This document shows positions 9,305 to 19,200 of a DNA stretch of 64,000 nt, one piece after another (the first letter of the stretch is position 1; each line of letters opens with the position of its first letter). The stretch is taken from NCBI GenBank assembly GCA_963784995.1, contig CAWATZ010000013.1, forward strand, positions 682,001 to 746,000, written 5' to 3'. The notes under the pieces are model-generated. The model did not search any database. It saw only the letters and a list, made by a program, of their open reading frames with translations, and had not been told where the DNA came from. Source of the stretch: CAWATZ01 sp963784995. GTDB taxonomy: Bacteria > Planctomycetota > Planctomycetia > Gemmatales > Gemmataceae. The position numbers and the translations under genes were made by a program.

Positions 9305-10000
9305 GGCAATTCCTTCCTGGTTAACGAATGGTCTGGTCCTGTCGGGTTGCTGGTCGTGATGGCCCCTGGATCGGACGGTGCTTGCGGTGCGACCGTGGCA
9401 GGCGGCGGGGTTGCCGGGACTGTTACCGCGGCCACGGCCGGCCTGCGGAGCCGCACCAGCCCGACGGCGCCGGTGACCCCCATGAGCAGACCGAGCAAGG
9501 CCAGGCCGCCGACGATGCCGAGCATCTTGTAGCACTCCCCCTTGTAGTCCCTCGCCGCATTCAGCTCGAAAGCCAACAGTTTGCCCTTGATAGGCACACT
9601 CTTCTCGACGCTTTCCCTCTTCTCTTTTGCCCAGCTGGGGTTGAACTCCATCAGGTAGCCGGTGTAGGTGTTGCCCGGGTGCCTGTCCGGGACTTCGGTC
9701 GGCAACCATTGGTCCTTGGTCAGCTTGACCAGCACAACCGCCACTTCTTCCCCCTTGCTGGACTCCAGACGCACCAACGTGTCCCGGCTCACGGCCGCTG
9801 TCACGCTCACCCAGGGATTGGACAGGCTGGCCGGGCTCTCCACCTTCGCCAGTTCCTCGGCTGTGATGGACTGCGGCCCTGCCAGGACGCTGCGCACCCA
9901 GGCGCAGGTTGATGCAGAAAACGACCAGGGCGCCCACGATCAGGGCACTGCCGAAGATCAATCGGCCGACGTTTCGCGCTCGCGGATTCATCAGGGACAT
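9301..10000 (-). CDS. hypothetical two-helix membrane protein, one frameshift
   Basis: Unrecognised protein between the two transsulfuration genes, coupled to the downstream gene by an ATGA overlap. An N-terminal membrane helix (LIFGSALIVGALVVFCIN) is read from an ATG at 10000 or 9991. A middle domain of about 110 residues contains DTLVRLESSKGEEVAVVLVK. A second helix (MLGIVGGLALLGLLMGVTGAVGLV) and a Pro/Ala-rich tail end it. The first helix and the rest lie in different frames, with the break near 9895-9905. The topology suggests an extracytoplasmic loop between two helices. The location may be incidental to sulfur metabolism. Confidence 0.6.
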
Positions 10001-10030
10001 TGGGGGCCTCAGTGCTGTTGGTGTCGTTAC

Positions 10031-10101
10031 CCACCCGACACAAGCCCGAAGCGCCAGCGCCGGGACCGTCCCGGCGCTGGCGCTTCGGGCTTGTGGGGTG
10101 G
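10031..10101. repeat. palindromic repeat, copy A
   Basis: Inverted repeat with arms of about 33 bases and almost no loop, core ACAAGCCCGAAGCGCCAGCG. It lies between the beta-synthase gene and the membrane-protein gene. The same element recurs at 12759-12825, so it is a dispersed repeat and could also fold as a hairpin in the transcript. Confidence 0.85.
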
Positions 10102-10112
10102 TTGCCGCTCCT

Positions 10113-11465
10113 CTAGTTCTTTTTCTGCATGGAGCGCCAGTAACTGACAAGGTCAATTCGCGTGACAATGTCCGCCACCTTGCCGTCGTGGACGGCCAGC
10201 ACGCCGGAATGGCCGGACAGCAGCAGCCGATAGGCCTCGTCCAGATCGACGCTGACGTCCAGCTGCGGCAGCGGCCTGGCCATGACGTCGCCCACCTTGA
10301 CGCTGGTCGGGTCGCTGTTGTCGTGCAGGAACCGGGCCACCGTCACTTCCTGGATGCTGCCCACCGACTTACCGCCTTGCAGCACCGGCAATTGCGAGAT
10401 GCCCGAATTCTGCATGCGCTCAATCGCTTCGGCGACGCTGGCCTCGGGAGTGATGGTCACCAGCTGGCGCGAGCCGCGCTGCTTGAGCAGGTCGCCGATC
10501 GAGTGGACCGGCTGAGCCGTCATGGCCAGGTTGTTGGCGGCCAGCCAGCGGTCGTCGTAGAACTTGCTCAGGTAGTTGCGGCCAGTGTCGCAAATCATCG
10601 TGACCACCACCGCGCTGGCGTCGAGCCGGCGGGCGTAGCGCAGGGCGGCGGCGACGTTGGTGCCGCTGGAGCCGCCCGCCAGGATGCCCTCCCGGCGCGA
10701 CAGGGCCCGGGCGTAGTGGAACGACTCGGCGTCGCTGACGCGAATCCAATCATCGACCAGCTGGCTGTTGAACGTCCTGGGCACGAAATCCTCGCCGATG
10801 CCTTCCACCTTCCAGGGCCGGGGCGAGCCGCCCGACAGGACGCTCCCCTCCGGGTCGGCCCCGATGATGCAGACCTCGGGGTTGCGCTCCTTGAGATAGC
10901 GGGCCACGCCCGAGATGGTGCCGCCGGTGCCCACGCCAGCGACAAAGGCAGTGATCCGGCCCTCCGTCTGCTCCCAGATTTCCGGGCCGGTGGTGCGATA
11001 GTGGATCTCCGGATTGGCCAGGTTGGTGAACTGGTTGGGCCGCCAGGCCCCGGGGATCTCGCGGGAGAGACGGTCCGCCACGCCATTGTAACTCTCGGGC
11101 GAATCGGGAGCCACGTTGGTGGGCGTGACCACGACCTCGGCGCCGTAGGCCTTGAGCAGCAGGACCTTCTCGCTGGACATCTTGTCGGGCAGGACGAAGA
11201 TGCAGCGGTAACCCCGGACGGCGGCGACGAGGGCCAGGCCGACGCCGGTATTGCCGGCGGTGGCCTCGATGATGGTGCCGCCCGGCCGCAGCCAGCCGCG
11301 CTGCTCCGCCTCCTGGACCATGGCCAGGCCGACCCGGTCCTTGACGCTGCCGCCCGGGTTCATCGACTCGACCTTGACGTACACCGCGGCCGGCACTCCC
11401 TCCGGAAGCCGCCGCAGCCGCACCAGCGGCGTCCAGCCGATTGATTGCAGGATGGAGTCTTGCAT
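10113..11465 (-). CDS. cbs: cystathionine beta-synthase with CBS-domain pair
   Basis: PLP enzyme of 450 aa, expected to join serine and homocysteine to cystathionine. The ATG at 11465 follows GGAAAGGA. The PLP lysine is K42 in NPGGSVKDRVG. The substrate loop EATAGNTGVGLA and the phosphate loop GVGTGGTISGVARYLK are complete. Two CBS domains occupy roughly residues 330-450. Bacterial cysteine synthases lack this tail, which supports the beta-synthase call. It is first in an operon with the membrane protein and the gamma-enzyme, giving a complete route from homocysteine to cysteine. CBS domains often bind adenosyl ligands; binding here is inferred. Confidence 0.9.
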   Translation of the reverse strand: MQDSILQSIGWTPLVRLRRLPEGVPAAVYVKVESMNPGGSVKDRVGLAMVQEAEQRGWLRPGGTIIEATAGNTGVGLALVAAVRGYRCIFVLPDKMSSEKVLLLKAYGAEVVVTPTNVAPDSPESYNGVADRLSREIPGAWRPNQFTNLANPEIHYRTTGPEIWEQTEGRITAFVAGVGTGGTISGVARYLKERNPEVCIIGADPEGSVLSGGSPRPWKVEGIGEDFVPRTFNSQLVDDWIRVSDAESFHYARALSRREGILAGGSSGTNVAAALRYARRLDASAVVVTMICDTGRNYLSKFYDDRWLAANNLAMTAQPVHSIGDLLKQRGSRQLVTITPEASVAEAIERMQNSGISQLPVLQGGKSVGSIQEVTVARFLHDNSDPTSVKVGDVMARPLPQLDVSVDLDEAYRLLLSGHSGVLAVHDGKVADIVTRIDLVSYWRSMQKKN

Positions 11466-11490
11466 GGCAATCCTTTCCTTGAGCCGACCC

Positions 11491-11641
11491 CCCAGGGCTG
11501 ACGCCCTCTCCACCCAGGGCGATGCCCTGGGCTATCGTGTTGCGCCCCTTCGGGGCTGGTTGGCGCCTTGTCTTCCGCCCCGAAGGGGCGCAACACGATA
11601 GCCCAGGGCATCGCCCTGGGTGGAGAGGGCAGCGCCCTGGG
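11491..11641. repeat. large inverted repeat upstream of cbs
   Basis: Arms of about 64 bases (11491-11555 and 11578-11641) flank a 22-base loop. It is built from shorter palindromes around CCCAGGGCGATGCCCTGGG and GCGCCCCTTCGGGG. It fills much of the 338-base gap between cbs and the divergent cyclase gene and must lie near both promoters. The rest of this gap shows no gene. Confidence 0.85.
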
Positions 11642-11803
11642 TGTTTGTTGTCTCCCACTATTCTGTCCATTGTCCTCCCTGGGGGAAAGATGATTCCGCT
11701 GCCGGGAACGATTTTCGTCCGCCAATTGCCGCTTGGCCAATGATTTGCTACAATTCACAAATTCTGATTCCCTGGGACTCCCGCTGACAGTTCGGACCAT
11801 GGC

Positions 11804-12760
11804 ATGGTGCTTCCCGCTCAAACTGTTGCGCTCTTGAAGGCGGCCCGACAGCTCGCGTCGGCCCTCCCGGCCGACGCCGTCCTGCTTTACACCGAAACCA
11901 ACCTCGACTGGCGGGCCGTCAAGAGTTACCTCGGCGACTGCCGGCTGCTGGTCGCCGCCGAGGACCCGCACCTGACCGAGCAACTGCAAGACGTCGAGGA
12001 CCTGACCGTCCTGGAGATCGATCCAGGTCCGACGCCAACCCGGGAGCGAATGAGCCTGGCCTTGCTGGAAGCGGTCCGCTCCGACAAGCTACAGCAGAAC
12101 GCCGACGTGGTCGCGCTGTACAACGGCATCGAGGTCGCACCCAATCAGCCCGAACAGGTCGATAGTCTGAGCGTCATCCACCTGGGCGAACACATGGATC
12201 GGCTCAGCGCCCAGGCCCTGCGCAAGCTGGACACGCAGGTGCCGCTGGAGACCCTCCGCGCCGTGGTCCGGCTGGCCCTGGAGATTGGCCGCGAGGGCCG
12301 GGAGGGGCAGCCAATCGGCACCATGTTCGTGGTCGGCGACACGCGCAAGGTCCTGACCCTGTCCCGGCCGATGAACTTCAACCCCTTCCGCGGCTACAGC
12401 CATGACGAGCGCGACGTGCGCGATCGGCAGGTGCGCGAACAGATCAAGGACCTGGCCAAGCTGGAGGGGGCCATCCTGATCCGCCGCGACGGCGTCGCCG
12501 TGGCCGCGTGCATGCGCATCGAGGCGCCGACCAAGGTCGAAGTGGGCATGGGCCTGGGCACCCGGCATGCGGCGGCGGCGGCCATCAGTGCTTGCACCAA
12601 GGCCGTGGCCATTGTCGTCAGCCAGTCGTCGGGCACCGTGCGCCTGTTCCAGAATGGCGAGGTCGTCCTGCACATCGAGCCGCTGGCCCGGCCCGTCATC
12701 TGGGGCCACCTGCACATGGAGACGCCCGACCAACTCACCACCTCGCGCTCCGCGCCTTGA
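11804..12760 (+). CDS. DisA_N-domain protein, probable diadenylate cyclase
   Basis: Protein of 318 aa with a C-terminal diadenylate cyclase domain, expected to make c-di-AMP from ATP. Key motifs are RRDGVAVAACMRIE (D229-G230, with Val where Ala is usual) and GLGTRHAAAAAISACTKA (G252-TRH). The SQSSGTVRLFQNG strand follows. The first ~200 residues are not the helices of DisA, CdaA or CdaS: there is no membrane segment and no DNA-binding HhH region. It is therefore a soluble cyclase with an unassigned N-terminal domain. No strong ribosome site is seen. A palindromic repeat overlaps its stop codon. Confidence 0.8.
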   Translation: MVLPAQTVALLKAARQLASALPADAVLLYTETNLDWRAVKSYLGDCRLLVAAEDPHLTEQLQDVEDLTVLEIDPGPTPTRERMSLALLEAVRSDKLQQNADVVALYNGIEVAPNQPEQVDSLSVIHLGEHMDRLSAQALRKLDTQVPLETLRAVVRLALEIGREGREGQPIGTMFVVGDTRKVLTLSRPMNFNPFRGYSHDERDVRDRQVREQIKDLAKLEGAILIRRDGVAVAACMRIEAPTKVEVGMGLGTRHAAAAAISACTKAVAIVVSQSSGTVRLFQNGEVVLHIEPLARPVIWGHLHMETPDQLTTSRSAP

Positions 12761-12825
12761 CACAAGCCCGAAGCGCCAGCGCCGGGACCGGCTTGTCCCG
12801 GCGCCTGGCGCTTCGGGCTTGTGTC
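12759..12825. repeat. palindromic repeat, copy B
   Basis: Arms at 12759-12787 and 12796-12825 share the core of copy A at 10031-10101. It starts on the last base pair of the cyclase stop codon and could serve as its terminator hairpin. Confidence 0.85.
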
Positions 12826-12892
12826 ATGCCGGGGCTCGATTCCATAAAACAAGACAAGAGCCCATTCTCTGCCATTGAGAGGAGTCCAGGCC

Positions 12893-14695
12893 GTGAAGAC
12901 TGCATTGTGGCGACAAGGCTGGTGTCTGCTCGCTGTCCTGCTGCTCGGCAGCCCGGCGCGCTCGGCCCCGGTGCCGGGGGACCTTTCTCCCTTGAAGCAA
13001 GTCCCCGCCAAGGCCCCGCTGGTGATCCACGTCCGCGGCATTCAGGGTGTGGCCGACCGCTTCGTCAGTCTGCTCAAGCAGGTGGCCCCCGAGGAGACCG
13101 CGGAGTACCGCAAACGCATCGAGACCTTCCTCAAGGACGGCTTCGAGGGACGCAAGGTCCGCGGCCTGGCCAAGGATGGGCCGATCTTCGTGGTCTTCAC
13201 CGAGGTGCCCAAGGCCAACGAGGAGCCGAAGTTCGCCGTGCTTGCCGCTGTCACCAACTACCGCGCGTTCGTGGACAACATCCTCACGGAAGAGGAGCGC
13301 AAGGAGTTGAAGAAGAGCGACAAGGGCTATGAAAGCACCACCGTGATGGGGGGCCACACGGCGTATTTCCTCGACCACAACGGTTACGTTGTCCTGGCGA
13401 TGGACCAGAAGGTGGTCGAGTCGCTGGCCAAGAAGCAGCCGGGGCTGGACGGCCGGATCAGCAAACAGCTGGCGACCGGCCTGCTGGCCAGCGACCTGGG
13501 TGTTTATCTGAGCATGGACCAGTTCAATGAGGAGTACGGCGCCCAGATCAAGGCGGGCAAGGCCCTGGCGGAACTGTTCGTCGGGGCGCTCAAGAACAAC
13601 GCCCCGAAGGAACAGCAAGCGCAGTTCGAGATGATCGAAAAGGCGATCGATCCGATCTTCCAGGGCGTGGAGGATAGCCAGGGCATGTTGTTCTCGGTGG
13701 AGATGCGACCGGCGGGAGTCAATCTGCACGCGACCGCCGAGGTCCGCAAGGACACGGCCACCGGCAAGTTCCTGGGCCAGAACCAGGTTTCGACCTTCAA
13801 GGAGCTGGACCGGCTGCCGGCCGGCCAGCTGATCTACACCGGTGTCCAGACCAGTCCGACCCTGTTCCAGACCCTGGGCGGGCTGATCCAGGGCGTCACG
13901 GCGAACCTGGACGGCAAGGAGATGAAGGACGTGAAGCAGGCCCTGGAGCAGCTGGGCAAGGCCGATCCCAAATCTCTGGTTGGGTCGGCGTCGCTGCCGC
14001 CGGCCGGCGTGCAGGTGTGGAGCTACGCCGAGCCGGCCAAGGCCCTGGCCGCCCAGATCAAGCTGATCGAGGGCCTGACAGGCGGCCACACCTACGTGGG
14101 AGGCCTGCTCAAGGAGAAGCCGGTCATCAAGGCCAAGGCGCGGAAGTATGGCGACGTGGAGTTCACCTCGGTCAAGCTGGTCTGGGACCCGGAGAAGATG
14201 GTGGAGCAATCCGGCGCCACCCTGACGGAGGACCAGAAGAAGGCCTTTGTGGAATCGATGCGGAAGATGATGGGCGACGAGGCCCACTCCTGGTACGGCA
14301 GCGACGGCAAGCACCTGCTGCAGGTGACCGCCCCGGACTGGTCGGCGGCCGAGAAGCTGCTCGACGACTACTCCAAGGGGCAGTCGGCCATCGGCAAGGT
14401 CGCCGCCTTCCGCGACGTCCGCAAGGAGCTGCCAGCCGAGGCCACCATCCTGGCCCAGTTCGACCTGGCCCGCTACGTCGGGGTCATGGTGAATTACGTC
14501 AAGCCGATCCTCCCGCCCCAGGCCCAGCTCCCGGCCAAATACCCGCCGGCGATCCCCAAGGATCGGTTGAGCTTCGCCGGCATGGCCATCACCATGCTGC
14601 AGGGTCGCGGCAGCTTTGACCTGTATTTCTCGACCCAGTCCCTCAAGGACACCTACGAGACGTTCATCCGTCCGCTGGTGCCGAGGGGCATTTGA
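12893..14695 (+). CDS. large secreted protein, planctomycete-specific hypothetical
   Basis: Unrecognised exported protein of 600 aa. I prefer the GTG at 12893, with GAGAGGAG 8 bases upstream, over an in-frame TTG at 12875. A clear signal peptide follows (WCLLAVLLLGSPARSAP). The mature part is soluble and rich in Lys, Glu and Ala. It resembles the two-domain secreted proteins often found in planctomycetes that compare paired domains, but I see no catalytic motif. Codon use and composition match the neighbours. It stands alone between two repeats, so it is probably transcribed by itself. Confidence 0.8.
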   Translation: MKTALWRQGWCLLAVLLLGSPARSAPVPGDLSPLKQVPAKAPLVIHVRGIQGVADRFVSLLKQVAPEETAEYRKRIETFLKDGFEGRKVRGLAKDGPIFVVFTEVPKANEEPKFAVLAAVTNYRAFVDNILTEEERKELKKSDKGYESTTVMGGHTAYFLDHNGYVVLAMDQKVVESLAKKQPGLDGRISKQLATGLLASDLGVYLSMDQFNEEYGAQIKAGKALAELFVGALKNNAPKEQQAQFEMIEKAIDPIFQGVEDSQGMLFSVEMRPAGVNLHATAEVRKDTATGKFLGQNQVSTFKELDRLPAGQLIYTGVQTSPTLFQTLGGLIQGVTANLDGKEMKDVKQALEQLGKADPKSLVGSASLPPAGVQVWSYAEPAKALAAQIKLIEGLTGGHTYVGGLLKEKPVIKAKARKYGDVEFTSVKLVWDPEKMVEQSGATLTEDQKKAFVESMRKMMGDEAHSWYGSDGKHLLQVTAPDWSAAEKLLDDYSKGQSAIGKVAAFRDVRKELPAEATILAQFDLARYVGVMVNYVKPILPPQAQLPAKYPPAIPKDRLSFAGMAITMLQGRGSFDLYFSTQSLKDTYETFIRPLVPRGI

Positions 14696-14705
14696 CCAAA
14701 CGCAG

Positions 14706-14908
14706 GAACTCACCACAGAGGACACAGAGGACACAGAGAAGACTGCAACAAGAATCATTGCTCGGAACACTAATCCGCGCTAATCTTCGCTAATCGAAGC
14801 AAGGAAACCCGCATGCCGATTAGTGGAGATTAGCGTGGATTAGTGTTCCGAGCAATGATTCTTGTTGCAGTCTTCTCTGTGTCCTCTGTGTCCTCTGTGG
14901 TGAGTTCT
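14706..14908. repeat. 203-base inverted repeat with CACAGAG tandem units
   Basis: Arms of about 90 bases (14706-14795 and 14817-14908) are near-identical around a 22-base loop. The outer part of each arm contains tandem GGACACAGA units; the inner part is TTAGTGTTCCGAGCAATGAT-like. It fills the gap between two convergent genes and could act as a bidirectional terminator. Confidence 0.9.
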
Positions 14909-14922
14909 TGTCCTCGTTCGGC

Positions 14923-16164
14923 TCACGTCATCTCAACCGCCAGCAGGGAAATGTCGTCATGAGGCCCGGCTGGTCCGCACCACTCCAGAGCGCGGCGCAG
15001 CAGCGCGTCCAGGGTGTCCTGGAAGGGGGCCTGGCGCTCTCGTTCCAGCACGGCCAGCAGACGCTCTTCCTCCAGGGGCTCGCGTTCGGCGTTGCGGGCC
15101 TCGGCCAGGCCGTCGGAGTACAGGTAGAGCCGATCACCCCGTTTCAGCGTCAGCACGTGTTCCTCGTAGGGCCGGTCCACAAAGCCGATGGGGAACCCCG
15201 AGGTATGGAGGACCTGGCCTGGACCTTCCCGGAGCAGCAGGATCGGCCCCGGATGGCCGGCCGAGACGTAGCGGAACTCGCCGGTGCAGAAGTTAAGCAG
15301 ACCGAACAGCAAGGTGAAGTATTGCTCGACACGTGCGTCCCAGGCGAATTCGCGGTTCAGGTGATCGGCGACTTCGGCCGGGCCTGGGAAAGTGGGACGG
15401 ATTGGCAATCCGTCCCGGGCGGATTGACAATCCGTCCCACTCCGGTTCCAGACTGCCTTTCCCTGGATCAGCCGGCTCAGCACCCGGCTGACCATGACCG
15501 CCAGCAGGGCGCTGGCGACGCCGTGGCCGACCACGTCGAGGACGTACAGGGCCACGTGTTCGGGACCGACGAGGGTGGCGCTGAGCAGGTCGCCGGCCAG
15601 GGCCTGGCAGGGGCGGAAGCGATAAGCAAAGGACGTCCCGGGCACCAGCGGCAGCGCGGTCGGCAGCAGGGCCATCTGCACCCGGGCAGCCGCTTCCAGG
15701 TCGGTGTTCATGCGCTGGTTGACCTGGCGCAGCTCCTCGTTCTGCTTCTTCAGCTGCTGTTCCAGGCTGCGGATCTGATCGACCGACTGCTTCAGCCGCA
15801 GCTGCGTTTGCACTCGGGCCAGCACCACCGGATAGTCGAAGGGCTTGGTCAGGTAATCGTTGGCACCCAGCCGCAGGGCCTCGACCACGTCGCTGGACTG
15901 GCTCTGACCGGTGGCCATCACGATGGGCAGCTCGGTGGTCGAGTACGTTTCGCGCAGTTTGCGGAGCACGTCCAGGCCACTCATGTCGGGCAGCAGCACG
16001 TCGAGCAGGACCAGGTCGGGACGCTGCTGCCGGACCTGCTCCAGCCCCTGGGTGCCGTCCCAGGCCACGACCACGCTGAAGCCGCGCGGCTCCAGGTAAC
16101 GGCGCAGCATGGCCCGGTAGGTGGCATCGTCCTCGACGACCAGCAAGGTTCCCTGCGCGTTCAT
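14923..16164 (-). CDS. response regulator with PP2C (SpoIIE/RsbU-type) phosphatase
   Basis: Two-domain signalling protein of 413 aa. The receiver domain (1-125) has the acidic pair EDD, phospho-acceptor D55 in LLDVLLPD, and K in LTKPFDYP. A coiled-coil linker (SLEQQLKKQNEELRQVNQRM) joins it to the phosphatase, with VLDVVGHGVASALLAVMVS and GDRLYLYSDGLAEARN as metal-binding motifs and GPHDDISLLAV near the end. By family, phosphorylation of the receiver controls dephosphorylation of a Ser/Thr-phosphorylated partner, often an anti-sigma antagonist. An in-frame palindromic repeat adds residues within the phosphatase domain. Confidence 0.92.
   Translation of the reverse strand: MNAQGTLLVVEDDATYRAMLRRYLEPRGFSVVVAWDGTQGLEQVRQQRPDLVLLDVLLPDMSGLDVLRKLRETYSTTELPIVMATGQSQSSDVVEALRLGANDYLTKPFDYPVVLARVQTQLRLKQSVDQIRSLEQQLKKQNEELRQVNQRMNTDLEAAARVQMALLPTALPLVPGTSFAYRFRPCQALAGDLLSATLVGPEHVALYVLDVVGHGVASALLAVMVSRVLSRLIQGKAVWNRSGTDCQSARDGLPIRPTFPGPAEVADHLNREFAWDARVEQYFTLLFGLLNFCTGEFRYVSAGHPGPILLLREGPGQVLHTSGFPIGFVDRPYEEHVLTLKRGDRLYLYSDGLAEARNAEREPLEEERLLAVLERERQAPFQDTLDALLRRALEWCGPAGPHDDISLLAVEMT
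15391..15441. repeat. palindromic repeat in frame in the PP2C gene
   Basis: Arms AGTGGGACGGATTGGCAATC and its near-complement end at 15441. The repeat is translated as SGTDCQSARDGLPIRPT between two phosphatase motifs. This peptide has no place in the family consensus, so it is an insertion that keeps the frame. Confidence 0.85.
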
Positions 16165-16189
16165 GGTGGCATCCTTCGGGTGGTAATCC

Positions 16190-16290
16190 GTTAGCCGCGA
16201 CGCGGAGCGCAGCGCAGCGGAGCGCGGCAGCTCGCCACGCCCCGGAGGCAGCCCGCGCTCCGCTGCGCTGCGCTCCGCGTCGCGGCTAAC
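16190..16290. repeat. inverted repeat between the PP2C and dehydrogenase genes
   Basis: Perfect or near-perfect 38-base arms (16190-16227 and 16253-16290), core GCCGCGACGCGGAGCGCAGC. It fills the gap between two leftward genes and could end transcription of the upstream (16.3-19.3 kb) gene. Confidence 0.85.
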
Positions 16291-16293
16291 AAA

Positions 16294-19200
16294 TCATGGG
16301 GCCCCAGGGATCTTCCTCGCGGCCGGATCGCCGGGCGGCCGATCCAGGGCGAGGAACGCGAACAGGTCGGCAATTTCCTGCGGTTTCAGCTGCTTCTCCA
16401 ACCCTTCGGGCATCATGGACAGCCGGCTGACCGTCATCTCCTCGACGTCGCTCCTGGGGATCGTTTCCAGCTTGCCGCCCTGCACTTTGAGGACCACGCG
16501 CTCCGGACTGTTCTCCGCCAGCAGGCCCGTCACCGACCGCCCCCGGCTGGTGGTGAGGGCCACCGCCTGATAATCCGCGCCGATCACCAGGCTGGGGTCG
16601 AACACGTTGGACAGCAACTGCTCGAACGAGGCCCGGCCGTTGAGCGTGATGTCCGGTCCCACCTCGGCCCCCTCGCCGTGGATCTTGTGGCACTGAGCAC
16701 AGAGGGTCTTGAACACGGCCAGGCCCTTGACCGGGTCCCCCCGGGTTTTACGCAGGAAGTCGCGCATGTCGCCGACCACCTTCTCGCGCTCCGGGTTGCG
16801 GTCCTCGCGGACGTTGCCCCAGTGCTGGCGGACCAGCTTGACCAGTTCCGGGTCCTTGGCGGCCAGCAGCCGCCGGCCCTGGTTGGCGTTGATGTCCCGG
16901 GCGGAGATCTTCTTCTGGCCGACCGCCCGCAGCAACTCCTTGCCCCAGCCGGGCCGCTGCGTCAGCAGCTCGAGGGCCCGCAGCTTCAGTTCCGGCTCCA
17001 GCTTCGGATAAACCTCCAGCACCGCCGGTGCCAGGGCGGGCTCCTCCAGCCGGCCCAGGGCCGTCAGGGCCTGGCTGCGGAAAGTCACCGACCCCCACCG
17101 AGGATCGTGAAGGGAGGCCGGCACTTCCTTCAAGACGCTCGGCTCACGCAGGAAAATCAGCACGTCCAGGGCCCGCAGCCGCTCGGACTCGTCGCGACTC
17201 TGGAGCAGGGCCTTGCGGGCGACGTCAATCCCGGTGGCATCACGCAGGGCGGCGGCCAGCAGGCCGGCGTCCAGACTCAGCGTTCCATCCTTCTCTTCCA
17301 GAAGACGTCTGACCAGAGGCAGCAGCTTGTCGCGGAGCTGGGGCAGCTGTTCCGCCGCGATCTCGCCGTTGGTGAGCTTGCCGGTCAGCGTTTGCAGCGA
17401 TTGGCGAGCGCTGTCGATCTCCTTTTTCCCACCCGCCAGCGCCAGGTTCAGCAGGCCGACGACCACGGTCGGCTGGGCCTTCCGGAGTGCCAGGATGCGC
17501 TCGATGGCGCGTGGCAGGACGGCCCGCAGGTTAGGTGCCTTGCCCATCTCGATCTGGCTGGCCCGTTTCAGGAACGCCTCGCCGCGTTCCTCCAGCAGCG
17601 GGTGCAGGTTCTGCCAGACGATCCCGGGAATGAGCGGATCGCTGTCGCTGGAGGCCAGCACTTCGGTCAGCATGGCCAGGGCGTCCAGGCCCTCGATCTT
17701 GCGCGGCAATGGCCACCTGGACCTGGACGTCAGGCGACCGATCGCTGGACAGCTTCTTGATCTTCTCTTGCAATTCCGGTGCCACCTTGCCGGCGTTGCC
17801 CGCGGCACGCACCGCCCAGGCCCGAAACGCCGGCTCCGGGTGGTCCAGCAGGCGGGCGTGGAAATCCGGGGCGAGCGGGCCAATGCCGATCAGGCTCCAC
17901 AAGGCGTGCATGCGTGCCTTGCGCGGCGCGGAGCCGTCCAGCACCAGCCTCTCTAGCTTTCGCTGGATGGTCGCGGTGCCGCGCTCGGTGAGCAGCCGCT
18001 GGGCCAGGTCGCGGTAGAACACGTTGGGGCTGTGCAGTCGCTGGATCAGTTCGTCGTCGCTCTCCTTGCCGAGGTCGAACCGTCCCGCTCGCGGCGTCTC
18101 CTTGTAGCGGACACGGTAGAGCCGGCCATTGAGGCGGTCGATGCCCTGCGGGTCCCGGCGGGCGTCCTGGTAGCAGTGATAGCGGTCGTACCAGTCGAGG
18201 ACGTAGAGGCAGCCGTCCGGCCCGGTTTTCTGCGAGACGGGCATGAACCAGGCGTCGTTGGCCGTCAGGAAGTCAGGGGCCGGTCTGGCAAAATAGGTCG
18301 AACCGTTGCGTTCCAGCACATCAACATTGATACAGCCGCCGTGGATGTTGCCCATGTAAAGCCGCTCGCGGTACTCCGGCGGATAGGCGTCGCTGTCGAA
18401 GTAGTGGATGCCGCAGTAGGCCGCCTTCTGATGCCGGTGCTTGACGATGGAGCCCAGCACCCAGGTATGGGGCGGATACGGCCCGCCCTGGCGGTGGTAG
18501 TACCCGCTCTCGGTGACGTGCCAAAGATGATCGATCACGCAGGCGCTGAGGAAGATGCTGCCCTCGGTGTCCAGGGCGATGCCCCAGGGGTTGCTGGTGC
18601 CCTCGGCGAACAGCTGGAATTCGTGCGTCTTCGGATGGATGCGGAACACGGCACAGGTGAAGCGAAACTCCTTGCCCTGGTGTTTGACGCGACTGTGGTT
18701 GAAGACGCCGTTGAGACCGTACAACCAGCCGTCCGGCCCCCAGGTCAGGGAGTTGGGCAGCTCATGCGTATCGGTCCGACCGAAGCCGGTCACGACCACG
18801 CGCGGCTTGCCGAGTACCGGCGGGCTGACGCCGCGCCGCTCGCCCTGTTCTCCCTCGAAGGGGTAGAACAGGATGTCCGGCGCGTTGGCCACCCAGACGC
18901 CGCCGTGGCCGACCGCGATGCCGGAGGGGATGTTGAGCCCCTCGATGACGACGCTGATTTTGTCGTAACGGCCATCGCCCTTGCTGCTTTCCAGGAGCTT
19001 GACCCGATCGCGCCCTGGCCCGGCACTGCTGCGCGGATATTCCAGGCTCTCGCAGATCCAGATGCGGCCCTTCTCGTCGAAGGTCATGGCGGTGGGGTTG
19101 ACGATGTCCGGCTCGCTGGCGACCAGCTCGACGGAGAAGCCGGGAGGGACGGTCATCTTCTTGATGGCCTCCTCGGGCTTGAGGGCGGGCCCCGGTATCC

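Noticed and set aside
9305..10168. Extended N-terminus in frame with the gamma-synthase/lyase gene
   Set aside because: Family length begins at the ATG 9304 with its ribosome site. The upstream frame holds only the first helix of the neighbouring membrane protein and low-quality sequence.
12824..14770. Minus-strand reading frame of 648 codons
   Set aside because: Antisense to the secreted protein at 12893, which has a signal peptide and ribosome site.
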